A DNA stretch of 24,922 bases, from assembly GCA_028571305.1 (NCBI GenBank), contig JAOXNS010777498.1, forward strand, positions 1 through 24,922, read 5' to 3'. The DNA is from Magicicada cassinii. Its lineage: Eukaryota; Arthropoda; Insecta; Hemiptera; Cicadidae. A model generated the notes under the pieces. That model worked only from the letters and a program-made list of their open reading frames with translations. It was not told the DNA's origin and searched no databases. Positions 1-10,037 of the stretch are shown here, piece after piece (within the stretch, counting starts at the first letter, position 1; each line of letters opens with the position of its first letter). The translations under genes and the position numbers were made by a program.

Positions 1-344
1 AACGATTCATTCGGGTTTTGTGTTTTACCAAAAAGGCACTTGCTCAGTAAAGTTTCATTGCTTAGGTCCCTGAATATGTTTTATTTTATGAAGCTCAGGT
101 AAAGGCAGTGAATGCTCATGTTTGTATTCCTCACCTGTAATAATGACAGAGTAGCCAACCTAACCTATAACACAAAAATTCCCTTTTGTATGTGAAAAAA
201 AAACAAATATATTAAAAGTTTCCAAGCCTGAAAATGCAAGCGCTCAACACAAAATTGTGTACTTTTTAATTATTTATTTTTGTAACTTTTATTTCTCATA
301 GGTAAACAAATTTTATATCATTTTTTTCAGAATTAACTGTAGTT
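1..344. other. AT-rich stretch without recognisable feature
   Basis: The sequence is AT-rich with short A and T runs. I see no coding motif, RNA gene or clear repeat. The only oddity is a short AACCTAACCT near 157-166. It resembles two units of the arthropod telomere repeat (TTAGG on the other strand), but two units can occur by chance. Confidence 0.5.
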
Positions 345-728
345 TCTGAAAATTTGAAAAACAGAAAAAGTGAAATTTTTAAAAAATTTTGGGTACATGG
401 TCCCCTTAAGGAAGATAATGAATGGAGAATAACAAATAACCAGGACGTAGATGAGCGAGTGATGCACAAGGATATTGTAAGGTTTGTAAAGGTTCAACAA
501 ATACAATGGCTAGGTCACCTAGAGTGGATGGATTGTCATTGTATGCAAAAGAAAATTTTAAGGGCACATGTGTATAAAAGCAAAAAGAGGGGTCGACCTA
601 GGATAAGTTTTTTGGAAGGTCTCAGAAAAATGGCTGTGAGGGTTATGCTGAGACAGCAACAGAAGATTGGTGTTGAAAGCCAAAGCTCATGTTGGGCTGT
701 ACTGCTAAAGAAGAAGTATGTAGAATGA
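345..728 (+). mobile_element. LINE (non-LTR retrotransposon) remnant, reverse transcriptase C-terminal tail
   Basis: A frame of about 124 codons matches the C-terminal tail of insect endonuclease-reverse transcriptase LINEs. In order, it shows an FKKFWVHGPLKEDNEWR block (family usual: LRKIFGP...GEWRIR), then an RFVKVQQIQWLGHLEWMD block (usual: RLRWLGHVxRMD), then KKRGRPRISFLEGLRK (usual: RRGRPRxRWLDxV). The family's usual ending, (E)EAKAHxGL, is readable as KAKAHVGL near 675-700, but one frame over. A frameshift therefore separates it from the open frame, which runs on to a stop at 728. The endonuclease and catalytic palm are absent, as expected for a 5'-truncated copy. A short AAGAAGAAG run at the 3' side could be what is left of the tail. 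The motif order is seen directly. The clade (RTE, CR1 or Jockey-like) cannot be fixed by eye. Confidence 0.82.
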
Positions 729-1166
729 AGTATATTTGACTTTAGGAGGCTTTTAAGCATTCAACACAGATATTTGACATCATTTTTCCTTGAGTTTATA
801 ATATGACGTAACTGTACATTTTCTAATTGAGAAACATGCTGGGCTGTTAGGTCGTGGTCCAAAATGATTAAAACACTTGTTGTTATTGTTCAGATGATTC
901 GTAATAATAACAGCAACAGTAAATAAAAACTATACAAAAACTTAATCATTCACAACAAAAGTAAATTCCAAACATTTTGGCTGTGCCCATGATGGCCTGG
1001 GAAAAAGCGTGGAAAAAAGGTAACATGTCGTGTGAGAGACTGGGATTATGAACAAGTCTCCTGAGGAATAAGTTATTTATAACTTAGAGAAAGAAGAAAC
1101 ATCATGTTGGATAGTCACATCATGACACTACTGATAGGCTTGCGTTAAACAGCATGCATGCTCATT
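729..1166. other. Unassigned AT-rich stretch
   Basis: I see no coding motif on either strand. The right part (about 1085-1166) lies just beyond the end of the Penelope-like coding remnant on the minus strand and may include its 3' untranslated region. No terminal repeat is visible to prove that. Confidence 0.4.
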
Positions 1167-1940
1167 TCATCTCTGGGCGGTTTGCTTAGAGGCTAGTAAT
1201 TGGTACTTATTGAGAGTCGGTGCTTCATCTCTTCTACTCATGCTCCGAGTCTCCGCATCGATGGATTTTAGTGGCCAACCTCTACAAGTGAGTGAAGTAC
1301 TACTGAGTCGAGGTCAAAACTGGGTATTATCGAACAAGATTATATGGTCTTTTTTGGCCAGCGCACGTTTGGCAGTGGGAGGTGTCTCTGACTAGCCCAG
1401 TCAGCAGTGTTGCTTGAGCTCACTGATGTGGGTATTCACACTGTGTTTTGTAATGCTCGTGAGCATGGCATTGTGTACCCACTGCGTGAGGACAGTGCAT
1501 TCCTTTCATCCTTGACTGATCACAGGCACCCAGCCAGGTCTGTGCAGCCATAATGCCCTGCTCAGCTCTGCAGAATAACTGTTCGTCTGCAGTGCAGAGT
1601 CCAGATGTCCAACTCTGGTTCAAGGAACTGAGGCTCACAGATTGTCTTGCTTGGTTCACCAAAGTCTTCATCAAGCCACACTTCTGCTGACAATGGTGAT
1701 TGAAGGCAAAATGAAAATAGCAATCATTGTTTGTGGGCTTCATATAAACCATGTGACCAAGGCCACCATTGGTCTTTTTAAAGACCAACACAACTGAAAA
1801 TGCCCGTTTGCTATCTGCTTGTCTCTCTGTGGTGAACTGTATTTTCAAGCGGATGCTGTTTAGATAGCCCAGAAACAACAGAAGTTCCTTCTTGCCTTGG
1901 CTTCAAGCAACAAAGGTGCTGAACAACCCACCTTATTAAT
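1167..1940 (-). mobile_element. Penelope-like element remnant: reverse transcriptase plus GIY-YIG endonuclease
   Basis: Read on the minus strand, two domains of a Penelope-like retroelement appear in the right order. The first (about 1630-1940) carries KKELLLFLGYLNSI, LKIQFTTE, GGLGHMVYMKPTNND and HHCQQKCGLMKTLVNQA. These match the family's HGxExLxxFLxHLNSxxxxIQFTxE, GSLGHTVYRKPTHTDxYLH and HHPxQKRxxxxTLVxRA signatures. The second (about 1167-1445) carries VNTHISELKQHC, ALAKKDHIILFDNTQ and MSRRDEAPTLNK. These fit the C-terminal GIY-YIG endonuclease (usual: RxxEHKRHC, HxIxFDxTxxL, FNRxDExLxLNKxW). The intact protein reverse-transcribes its RNA at a nick made by the nuclease. This copy is 5'-truncated, broken several times, and inactive. 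No flanking repeats were found. The LINE alternative is excluded by the YRKPTHTD-type block and the nuclease part. Confidence 0.85.
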
Positions 1941-2499
1941 TGTGTCCCATCACAACAAAATACTACCAATTCAACCACAGGGCGTATCAGCAGACAATGA
2001 AAGTTTCATGCAGTTCCCATGGGTAAGACACTGTGGTAATAGATGAAGGTGAGGATGCAGGTTGCAATGGATAAGTGGAAGTAAAGAAAAAAATTATTAT
2101 AGTAAGATATTCGTTTGGTTTTGTTCAACTTCAGAGTTGCAAGTGGGAAAAATAGGGTTTCGATTAGGACATTAAATCTTCTTTGTCTTATTGCTAACTC
2201 AAGCAACTTATTTTCCTTGTCAGTTTTTGAGTGCACATGTATTTCAACTCCCATTGTCATCTGCACGTTGGGAGACTCATTTCACTGCTTATGGCTCCTT
2301 CTCTTTCCTAATAGTGTTACTTCAAAAGTAAATGTCTGAACACTTGCCTCTTCTTTTTTTCTGTTGCTTTTATTAGTTTTCTTTTTTACTTCTTTTAGAA
2401 CTAGAAGCATTTTGTTTGTCTTTCTATCCAATGTGCCTGTGTTATCCTTATCCACCATTTGTTAGCCTTCAGCCTTGTTTTCCAAGTTTCAGGTATCAC
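1941..2499. other. Low-complexity, pyrimidine-rich stretch, possibly LINE 3' part on the minus strand
   Basis: It lies downstream, on the minus strand, of the reverse-transcriptase core at 2500-2860, so it may hold that copy's decayed C-terminal tail. Lysine/arginine-rich translations on the minus strand near 2300-2420 would fit, but I cannot align a GHxxR or GRPR motif. A frame of 86 codons at 2006-2266 (minus) matches nothing I know. Confidence 0.3.
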
Positions 2500-2860
2500 T
2501 TCTTTAAAGTGATACAAACCAAAGTTTTTGCAAAATCGTTACTAATTTTTATAAATCCATATGATCCTTTTATTATTCAGAAAATCTTAGCAAATATTAT
2601 TCTTCCTTTCACTTCTGACATACTACATCTGTCTTCTGTAGTCACTGCCCAAGAAACAGAATTGCTTAACCTATTCACATTCTTGGTTATGCGCTTTTAC
2701 TCTTGATTTTCCCCCTCTTGACCTTTACCTACAATCACACTTTAGTCGTATTGACATTTGTCTTTTCAAATGTGTCAGATATAATATACAGCATGTTGCA
2801 TATTCTGTTTTTGAATCACTTAATATATTATGATGTCATCTGCAGACCTAATGCAGTGTG
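2500..2860 (-). mobile_element. LINE reverse transcriptase core remnant (antisense)
   Basis: The minus strand reads IRSADDIIIY near 2831-2856, followed in the next frame by ILSDS. This is the catalytic palm motif of non-LTR reverse transcriptases (usual: LRYADDIVLLSDS), with Ser replacing Tyr. About 180 bases further along comes VKQFCFLGS (2640-2670). It corresponds to the conserved VxxFxYLGS block, which normally lies about 50-70 residues after YADD, so the spacing is right. The following KGRIIFAKIF fits the EIxxRIxxAxxAF helix. Frame changes and stops separate these blocks, so the copy is inactive. Family not assignable. Confidence 0.6.
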
Positions 2861-3389
2861 TACTGTTGTTAAATACTAGCAAAATTTGTTATAAAATATA
2901 TATAAAAAATTGCAAAAATTGTAATTCCCATATATATGTCATATTATATTTATATTAGTTTTTGGTTAGTTCTAACTTGCACGCAGAATGCTTTTTCATT
3001 TCTGAACGTTAAACGTTTTGTCATAACTGAAAATCTGGTATTTTATTCAGTTGTATGAAAAAGGCAAGAGTTCGTGGTACTCTTAGATAAATTAGGCACT
3101 ATATCATTCATCATTTCACTAATGTTACAGTTTTCTAAATAAAGAGAAAATGCAAAAGAAAAAAGTACACTTGGTAAATAAAAGATCAGCTGATAATAGT
3201 ACTCCTGAACTCAACATTTTCACTCATGCAATTTTGTGGGTAAAATTGTTAAAACAAAACTTTTTTATGAGACCACATTTTATTAATGTTGCAGTTACCA
3301 CTGAATGTTTTTTCATTTTAATAGTGTGCTGTCTGTAGTTGTAGACTGGTCCCATCTTTTACTAGACATCCATATGCTAGGGGGATTCA
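2861..3389. other. AT-rich stretch, no feature identified
   Basis: It is very AT-rich, with TATA-type runs near 2895-2955. The region could be the decayed upstream part of the antisense LINE ending at 2860, but no palm or finger motif is readable. A frame of 62 codons at 3150-3338 has no recognisable domain. Confidence 0.4.
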
Positions 3390-3773
3390 TCCATCCATCT
3401 TCTTTATGGGTCTGAGAATTGGACTTTAACGAAAGGCCAGGCCAGTCATATCCAAGCAGCTGAAATGAGATTTCTCAGACACGTGGCAGGACACTCTCCA
3501 TGATCATAGAAGAAACACAGATATATGGCAGGAACTGAATATTATAAGTATACTCGACAGGATTGCCTAGTATGGGCTGAATTGGTGGGAACATCTTTGC
3601 CAAATGGATGATTGCGCCACATCCCCAAATAACTATGGAACTATAAGCCGAAGGGATGGAGAGGTGTTGGATGTCCAAGGAAGCGCTGGAGTGACCAGCT
3701 CTAGACTTTGCCTGTTTGAGTCCGGTCCGGAACAAACCATCCTTGGTTTAATCCTTGCAGATGATGATGGCAT
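3390..3773 (+). mobile_element. LINE remnant, reverse transcriptase thumb and C-terminal tail with 3' GAT run
   Basis: The plus strand opens with LYGSENWTLTK at about 3402-3434, the thumb-region block (usual: LYGSETWTLTK). It continues with IQAAEMRFLRHVAGHSP, then NTDIWQELNI, then ILDRIA and WWEHLCQMDD. This is exactly the order of one widespread arthropod LINE family (IQAAEMRFLRSVAGYT, RNxxIxxELxI, NWxxHVxRMDD). The last block, GVGCPRKRWSDQL read across frames near 3655-3705, is the usual RRxVGRPRxRWxDQ motif. A GATGATGATGG run at 3760-3771 fits the short trinucleotide tail of this group. Several frame changes make it inactive. The first three quarters of the element are missing, consistent with 5' truncation. 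Confidence 0.85.
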
Positions 3774-3921
3774 CCATATACTTAAGCTTTTTATATTGTT
3801 CTTTTATGGAATCCATTTCAAGTTAAGAAGAACAATTGAATAAAATTGAACATTATTGGATTACAAACAGGAAGTTTTGGAGATAATGGAATAATAACTG
3901 CTACTTTTTTCATGTTACAAC

Positions 3922-4388
3922 TGTCACGACAGTCATATGGATCATTGTGAATGTATAATGGAAACAGAGTACCTGACACCAGATGAAGTCTCTAATTACA
4001 ACTTTAATTAGAATCAAACAATAGTTAGAAATAAACAAAACCACTCATATTCTACAAGCTAAAATTTGTCCAGCACGCAACAATAAATGTCACCTTGTTA
4101 CAGTGCCACTTAATAATTACACTGACATTGTTACAGTAACAATCACTGTGAGTCACACTTAAAGTTGCTGGTTAAAAACTAAAAACTTGCCAGTCAAGGC
4201 CTGCTTATTTATGCCCCGTTAAGATTCCAGAATAATATACCACTTTCCAGCAAACAAGTCGAGAAGAGTGTGTCGAATAGTTTCAAGTACTCTGGAGCTC
4301 ACTAGAAATTGTGTCAATGTCCAACCTTGATCACTGTGTAATCAGCATATGTAAAATGTCATGTAGTTATCTCCATCTCAGCATAGCA
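3922..4388 (-). repeat. Probable 3' LTR of the Ty3/gypsy fossil
   Basis: The segment starts TGTCACGACAG and ends CTCAGCATAGCA on the plus strand, giving the TG...CA ends of an LTR of about 467 bases. Immediately next to it, the minus strand has the purine run GAGGAGAGGCAA (4390-4401). This is a plausible polypurine tract and sits right at the end of the integrase remnant. Inside, the minus strand has a CATAAATA promoter-like box near 4205-4213, and further along AATTAAAG followed by GGTGTCAGGTA, like a poly(A) signal region. The ends are inferred, since no partner LTR is available for comparison. Confidence 0.6.
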
Positions 4389-5692
4389 TTGCCTCTCCTC
4401 AAGCCTGTTCGTCTGGAACTAGCAAACCATCTCTGCAGTGATACTTTGCCAGGTGGTCTAGGTGGATGACCTTGAATGTGTACTGTACATTATTGAATCT
4501 CTTTTCCACAGTGTAAGGACCTTCCCAGTTAGCTTGAAGTTTCAGAGAGTGGCCACAGCAGTGCTTTAGGTTGTACAACCAAACCTGGTCTCCTTCTTCG
4601 AAACCCACACTATTGCTGCAAATGTCATACGGCATTTTCATTTTGTCACTGGCCATCTTCACCTGTCTCCTTATCAAACGATTCATTTCTCGTAGTTGAT
4701 TCTCTAATTGCAAAGAATGTTTCTGCATCTCTTGGAGCTGAATCTCAGTGAACCAAACATTCAAATCCCCCAGGAAGACAAACCTCTCACCCAAACACTA
4801 GTTTTGCTGGAGTCATTCTGTTTGTGCTACGTACTGATGACACATTTCCTCTTCTTGACCAGTTGATTTTCCGTCTGTTACCATACAAATTGGTACTCCA
4901 TCTACTAGTTCGTAATCCATTTCCACACCCAACGACAGGGTTCCTCTTCTCCACACCTGTTGACTTCTTGTTCGGCTGCTGTCACTTGCATGATCGACTG
5001 ACTGGTGGGCCCTGTCATTTTGACCATCCAAAACTTTATCTCCTCTTCGCCAACTCTTAATACATTTTCTCTCAAGTCCACAACAAACCTGTAGACATTC
5101 ATAATGTCTGTGCTAAAAAATCACTATTGACAATGTCTGCAATGAGCATTTTGTGCAGAGACCCAGGCATACAAGTATGTCCACCTTTCGTAACACTTTG
5201 TTGGGGCTTCTGGCCATAGTCTGTATGGTACAAGAGCTACATATGAGACTGGTGGTGGCTAACTAAATATGATGTAGACTGTAGCGCCCATGTCACCTAT
5301 AAATGATATTGGTTTACTTTCTGCAAATCCATTAACGATCAACTTTCCACAGGTCTTATGAAGCATGGAAACTGTTACTGTTCTGAAACTTTATTTCTCC
5401 AATTTGTGCATTCATGCCCTTCTGTCTGTATTTTATTCTTCCAACAATCTGCCTGAAGATGTCCATGTTTCCCACATAGTAACACATCTTCCGTCTCTTT
5501 CCCATCATTCAAATTGTTGTGGTGTTCTTGACCCTTTAAATTATTTTTTAACATGATAATGTTTTTAGGCTGGGGGTCATTCCACAAATGCGTCATCAAA
5601 AAATGTAACGCTTCCACACTTTCGATTCCCCGCAGTCTAGAAATCTTTTGTTTACAAAACATTATCATGCTTCGATGTTTCGGTTTCGTCAA
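3922..5692 (-). mobile_element. Ty3/gypsy LTR retrotransposon fossil (broken)
   Basis: On the minus strand the recognisable parts, 5' to 3', are as follows. A gag zinc knuckle (LLCGKHGHLQADC, a CCHC-type motif) lies near 5440-5480. A protease-region block with DLRENVLRVGEEEIKFW lies near 5035-5085. The integrase C-terminal region at 4399-4794 contains YDICSNSVGFEEGDQVWLYN, LQANWEGPYTV and VIHLDHLAKY, typical of Ty3/gypsy integrases of the mdg/gypsy-like type. A probable LTR follows. Reverse transcriptase and RNase H are not recognisable, and no second LTR was found at the 5' side, where the element meets simple repeats near 5700. The copy is broken, with several breaks, and cannot be active. 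It is probably old, but with only one LTR its age cannot be estimated from LTR divergence. Confidence 0.85.
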
Positions 5693-5700
5693 AATTCTTT

Positions 5701-5748
5701 ATGCGCGTGCGCGCGTGTGTGTGTAGAGGACAGAGAGAGAGAGAGAGT
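5701..5748. repeat. Compound microsatellite (GC/GT then GA)
   Basis: Alternating GCGCGTGCGCGCGTGTGTGTGT is followed by (GA)n. It marks the point where the Ty3/gypsy homology ends, so it may cover the junction of a truncation or be an unrelated microsatellite. Confidence 0.85.
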
Positions 5749-6975
5749 TATGCTAGTACGATTCCCGCGCTCGACATTTCTGTTTGTGCTGGTGTAAACG
5801 TTTAATAGTTTAATTTAAAGAATGATATATTCTTAAAAGTCGACTACGTCTGTGTGTAAACAGAATATTTTAAGTTTCATAGCACAAGTTAAAATACCGG
5901 TAGCTGTCACCAGAGTCCATATCACAGTAGTCATTCCAGATGTGATCCGCTCGTAACCAGGCATAGTAGGTAGGCTTCCAGACAGAGCGGTGTGGCCAAC
6001 ACTATCAAAATAATATAATTTCATCTGCCCATTATTATTCCAGAATCAGATAATTTCTACGGGCTGAATGAACATTAAAACCTTGAAAATGAACCTCCGC
6101 TATTTACTGTTGCCCTCCAATTAAACCCAGAGTAATAATTAGTATCCAGATAGTTACTTCAATTGAAATTACTTAAGTTTTCAACTCAAGTATGGACCAT
6201 TACTTCATTAACAAACAACCTCATTGTTTATAATTTGTATAGGTACATATTTAGTACCTACGACATACCTAAAAATTATACTCATCATTTACAGATTTTA
6301 ACAGAACAGAAAAAATAAATGTATAAAACAAGAAAAATTAAATTATTATCCATTTAATTAAGTTACACAGAAACTAAATTACGTTCTACACCTTTTATTT
6401 TACTAAATTTATGTATTACGTTATCAGAATCAAAATAAGATATAGTTTTTCTTCCAACAGACAAAATGACTAAGTTTTTTTATTTTTGCGTCTTGCATTG
6501 TTGTCTTCAACGTATAGCTCCATGACACACTTCAGTCCGACCAACTATATAGTACCAACGGTCTTATAATGCTGTTGAACTTAATTTTAGAATGCCGGTC
6601 GACATTATAAATCTGTAATTTTAAAAGTTTTATTAAATTATTAACGTCTATGGTACTTGTGTTTCTTTCGAACTGAGAGTCCACAGTTGTTCAACATTCG
6701 CTTACTCATATTCAAGACACATAATTTATTCTGTCTCTCTTTTTCTGTCGTGTACAAAAAAATTTCCTGTTCTGCATCGTGGCATTTGTTGCCACTCATA
6801 TTCAGCATATTTCTTCAGTAACTATATTTCTGAAAGGTTTCTTTTGTCCTAGAATTGAAACAGTCCTTGTTTATCAATATTAAATTACTTGGTTGTCTCT
6901 TTGTGTATCCGATCATGAGCATCCGATGTGTCTCGTTACTGTTAAGTAAACTCCGTAAATGATTCAACTCTTTTA
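5749..6975. other. AT-rich stretch of 1.2 kb, nothing identified
   Basis: I see no transposase, reverse transcriptase or host-gene motif on either strand. The only frame above 60 codons (5833-6024, minus) shows no recognisable domain, and its surroundings lack splice or coding signals. 6180-6480 is extremely AT-rich. The stretch looks like old non-coding DNA. Confidence 0.5.
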
Positions 6976-6979
6976 CGCT

Positions 6980-7400
6980 TGTCCAGTCTTCTTCTTCTTT
7001 TCCTTCTTGACTCCAATGATTAGATTATATAAACCTGTTTCGGCATCCATTTTATCCTCGGACGACCACGTTTTTTCTACCAGTGGCTTTATATTTCAGG
7101 GCCGCTTTTGGCAACGATCACCCGGCATCCTTTGCAAATGATCGCACCACTGTCTCCTGTAAGTTGAAATCATTATATTTATATCTTCTAGGTCTGCTCT
7201 ATCTTCATTCCTTCTTCTATTATGCGGTGTATAGTTTAAAATATTTTGAAGAAACTGCATTTCAGAACTATACTTGTCTCATTCCTTTTTCGTCCTGGCT
7301 CGTACCATACTCCCATCTGTCAAGATGGATACTGCCATTGTCTTATTATAAAATTTATTTTAGTGCCGTGTCTTGTTTTATTTCTATGAATCGTTCCTCA
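6980..7400 (-). mobile_element. LINE remnant, reverse transcriptase C-terminal tail with AAG-rich 3' end
   Basis: The minus strand carries, from high to low coordinate: KTMAVSILTDGS (about 7305-7345; usual KTMAVPTLLYGSE), SEMQFLQNILNYT (about 7230-7270; usual AAEMKFLRSVxGYT), RRRNEDRADL, YRRQWCDHLQRMPGDR (about 7110-7160; usual RxxWxEHVxRMPEDR), ALKYKATG, and KKRGRPRIKWMPKQ (about 7038-7075; usual RRGRPRxRW). A purine-rich AAGAAGAAGAAG run (plus-strand TTCTTCTTC near 6986-7000) ends it, as is usual for this family. Frame changes separate the blocks, so the copy is dead. It belongs to the same broad group as the copy at 3.39-3.77 kb but differs in sequence. Confidence 0.85.
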
Positions 7401-8439
7401 CAATTTTAAACTTATTTATGTTGTATTTTAGCCCTATATCAACTATGAAGTAATGGCTTTAGTCTATTTCTGTGAACTTGTTAGCGAGTACTCTCTTGCT
7501 GCTTCTTATAAATGAAACATGAATCTTCGTAAATCACCCTCACTTTCTTGAATAATAAATTATTTAATTGTAAATATTGTTAGATGACGTTTTATGAAGC
7601 AGGATAAATTGACATTGACATTACGATGACACAGCGTGTACGTGTTGTGTGAAACTGTGGCCATTTAAGTCCATGACGAGACGGGCTTTTGAAGTCCAAG
7701 GTCAGATGCATAATGTACCTTCGTGACGAACAATAGTAGTTGCATTAAATTAGGACCATTTACTTGTCAGTTTTATAATACTGCTTAGATCACGTAAGCG
7801 TTTGACGTTTGTTCGTGACTTACGGTCCTGGTAAGGAGAGGTTTAGTGTGATGTCCTCTTCTTCCACACTTTGAGGGATTAGGCATCTTGCCTCTTCTCA
7901 CTTCAGAGACTAATATTCCATCTCTTTCGAGATATTTAAACAGTTTTCTCCCAATACGCTTTCGTAATTCGTCCTATGCGCATTCTCTGGGTTTCATTTT
8001 CCTCTGGTCATTCACCATACAGTCCGTGACACTCCTCATTCCCGGGTCTTTTCGTATATATATATATATATATATATCCACATTTCTGAATTTATCTAAT
8101 ATATTAATACAATATATAAGTGTCTTCAAAAATTTGTCTTTAATGTTATTGTTTACAACCTTTCACTTTTCTGACGACTCAGTTATCTTCCTCGATTTCC
8201 TGCCGACGCGCAACAGAAGTCATCCATAGGTTTTGCCATATTTTATCGAACAGTCACTCTGCTGTTGACTTACATCTTCTTCCTTTTCCATCTTTTGGAT
8301 CATCTTCTTCGCTTTACCGAAGACGGTAAGATTCTCAGTATCGTCTTATCAAATGATATTTTCTATGAAGCTTAGTGTTCTTTGCTGATTGTTTGACATT
8401 AGCCTACGCTTGTCATCAATTTGGAGTTATCTTAATTCC
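7401..8439. other. Unassigned stretch between two minus-strand LINE remnants
   Basis: No domain is recognised. On the minus strand near 7870-8060 there is a charged, coding-like reading (ELRKRIGRKLFKYLERDGIL, then SEVRRGKMPNPSKCGRRG) with one stop before it. I cannot place it in a family, and a chance reading is possible. The plus-strand readings here are hydrophobic shadows of pyrimidine-rich DNA. 7565-7780 holds nothing recognisable. Confidence 0.3.
8055..8078. repeat. (TA)n microsatellite
   Basis: Twelve uninterrupted TA units, a simple repeat with no further implication. Confidence 0.95.
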
Positions 8440-9020
8440 GAGGCATTTATCTTGCGTGTGAACGATCCAGCGGTAGCGGCTATAGTCCACGTCAGTGTAA
8501 CTGTTTTCTTCTTGGACTTTAACTTTTGCTCAGTACTCCTGCGTTCGTTTTCGGTGTGCTTCCTTTCTTTCTTCAGTTCACGTCTTCCCTGTTTTCAGCT
8601 TGGCCGTTTCCTAGTAACCCTGTGTGCCCTTCAAGTTACTTCTTAAGATGGTCACGGGTCATGTTCCTAAATGTCTTCACGCGTAATCCCCAATTTTAAG
8701 AGATCGCTTTTCACCTCGAAGAACCAGGTCTCCTTAGGTTTCTTACATAAAAGGAGGCAAAGATCCGACTGTTCAATCTTTCTGGTCTCATTCGTGTCAT
8801 CTGACCACAGAAAGGTGTCATTCGATGCGTTTATTTGGTGGTTGTGGCGTCTTCTGTACTCACCGTTTTTTTTTATGGGCCAAAATTTTCTTCAGGATTT
8901 TTCTTTCTTTCGTTTCCTGTTTCTCGGTCAGACCTTTTCTGTTCATCGTGAGGCATTCTGATTTCGGTCTCTACTAAATACAACGGAAGTAATTCTCTTT
9001 TTTTTCTGTGTCCGTCCTTC
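8440..9020 (-). mobile_element. LINE remnant, reverse transcriptase C-terminal region of a second family
   Basis: The minus strand reads SECLTMNRKGLTEKQETKER followed by KILKKILAHKKK (about 8868-8965). It matches the family block YASExLxxNRKxxIExLxxxERKILRKILGP. Then come EYRRRHNHQI (usual: YRxRxNxEIY), RMTPFCGQMTRMRPERLNSR (about 8770-8830; usual RRLxFFGHxxRMxxxRLTxxI) and, in another frame, WFFEVKSDLLKLGITREDI (usual: WxxExKxDLxxLxI). A lysine/arginine-rich stretch (about 8500-8600) matches the KKxHSExMKxYWxxRK ending typical of this family. The final motif set differs from the GRPRxRW tails elsewhere in the window, so this is a separate LINE lineage. Several frame changes are present. The 5' part is missing or unreadable beyond 9020. 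Confidence 0.8.
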
Positions 9021-10030
9021 ACAGGAACGGTCTTTTCATTGCTCTGCCTCTCATGTCTAATCCTAGAACGTTTATATTATTAATACGAGTACATGCAAAC
9101 GTAAACAGCTACTCATCCATAATATTTATATATTACAAATAACATCAGTTATGCTGTTTAACTCTGGCATTGGTAACGTTTCTAAACCTCTTCTAATCCT
9201 TATATTTCATCGTAATATCTTATACCTGATTCGATCTCCAAAAGTGCAACTTTGATTCTTTGTAGAACTTCATTAGGCGACCTTCATGTTTCTGGTTTTG
9301 TATCCTCTGTCTGTGTTCAATAATAGATTCGACACTCTCTTGTAGAACCTTTTTACGTTATACCACTTTAAAAAAAGATACAATAACCGTTTTTCTTTTG
9401 TCATAATATATAATGAAATTCCCGTTTATTTGTAATTTTAATTTTGTTCACTTCTACTGTAGACTTTTTAAAGACAAATTCCTAGAAGTAGACTAAATAT
9501 CAAATTTATCTAATTCTATCAATATTACGTGGCTTGAAAACAATTAGGCCATTATCGACATTACTACGAGAAAGGTCAATTTAGCGATAAAACGTTTCGC
9601 TGAAATCGGCACGTAACTGCGTGTACATTTCACGTGGTCAATTAGACAACAATTAAAAATTAACAATTACAGTAGCCGATAAGTACTGTAATTATTGCAG
9701 ACAGGAGAAGATATTCGTGTTGGGCGGTATACGCGCTGGTGCGTGACCAGGTCTCGGACCCTAGACTTCACGGTCTGTCGCTGCCTGCTTGATACCACGT
9801 AACTTAACAAGCTGTTTTGTTTTCATCTTTTATACAGCTGTCGTTTTGTAAGTAGAGGTTTTTTTTTTGTTTAACCACAATTTTTTGTCTTTTAATCTGT
9901 TTATCAGTGACAGAGTTGGACAAACGTGTGGTTCCTCTCGTGCACTTTTAAAATTATCACTCTGTATCCGTCCGACACCGTGTTAAAAAATAGGTTTTAT
10001 TTCATTTACGGAAAAAACCTGCCGTCTATA
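9021..10030. other. Unassigned AT-rich stretch with small inverted repeats
   Basis: The first 400 bases adjoin the LINE at 8.44-9.02 kb and could be its upstream part on the minus strand, but no YADD or YGSE block is readable. A perfect 10-base inverted repeat (AATTACAGTA ... TACTGTAATT, 9-base loop) lies at 9665-9693. 9720-9800 is CpG-richer. No gene or RNA signature seen. Confidence 0.4.
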
Positions 10031-10037
10031 AGCATTG

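Noticed and set aside
157-166. Telomere-like AACCTAACCT (also TTAACCTAAC near 24125)
   Set aside because: Two units or fewer, isolated and in AT-rich DNA. Not evidence for an interstitial telomere array.
2416-2706. 96-codon plus-strand frame
   Set aside because: It overlaps the minus-strand reverse-transcriptase motifs VKQFCFLGS and is best explained as their antisense shadow.
4824-5060. 78-codon plus-strand frame
   Set aside because: It is antisense to the protease-region remnant of the Ty3/gypsy fossil.
7888-8961. Three adjacent plus-strand frames (7888-8229, 8389-8646, 8671-8961) that could suggest a multi-exon hydrophobic protein
   Set aside because: At least the 8389-8961 frames are shadows of the minus-strand LINE remnant; pyrimidine-rich antisense DNA gives F, L and S-rich translations. 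No splice-supported gene model is apparent.
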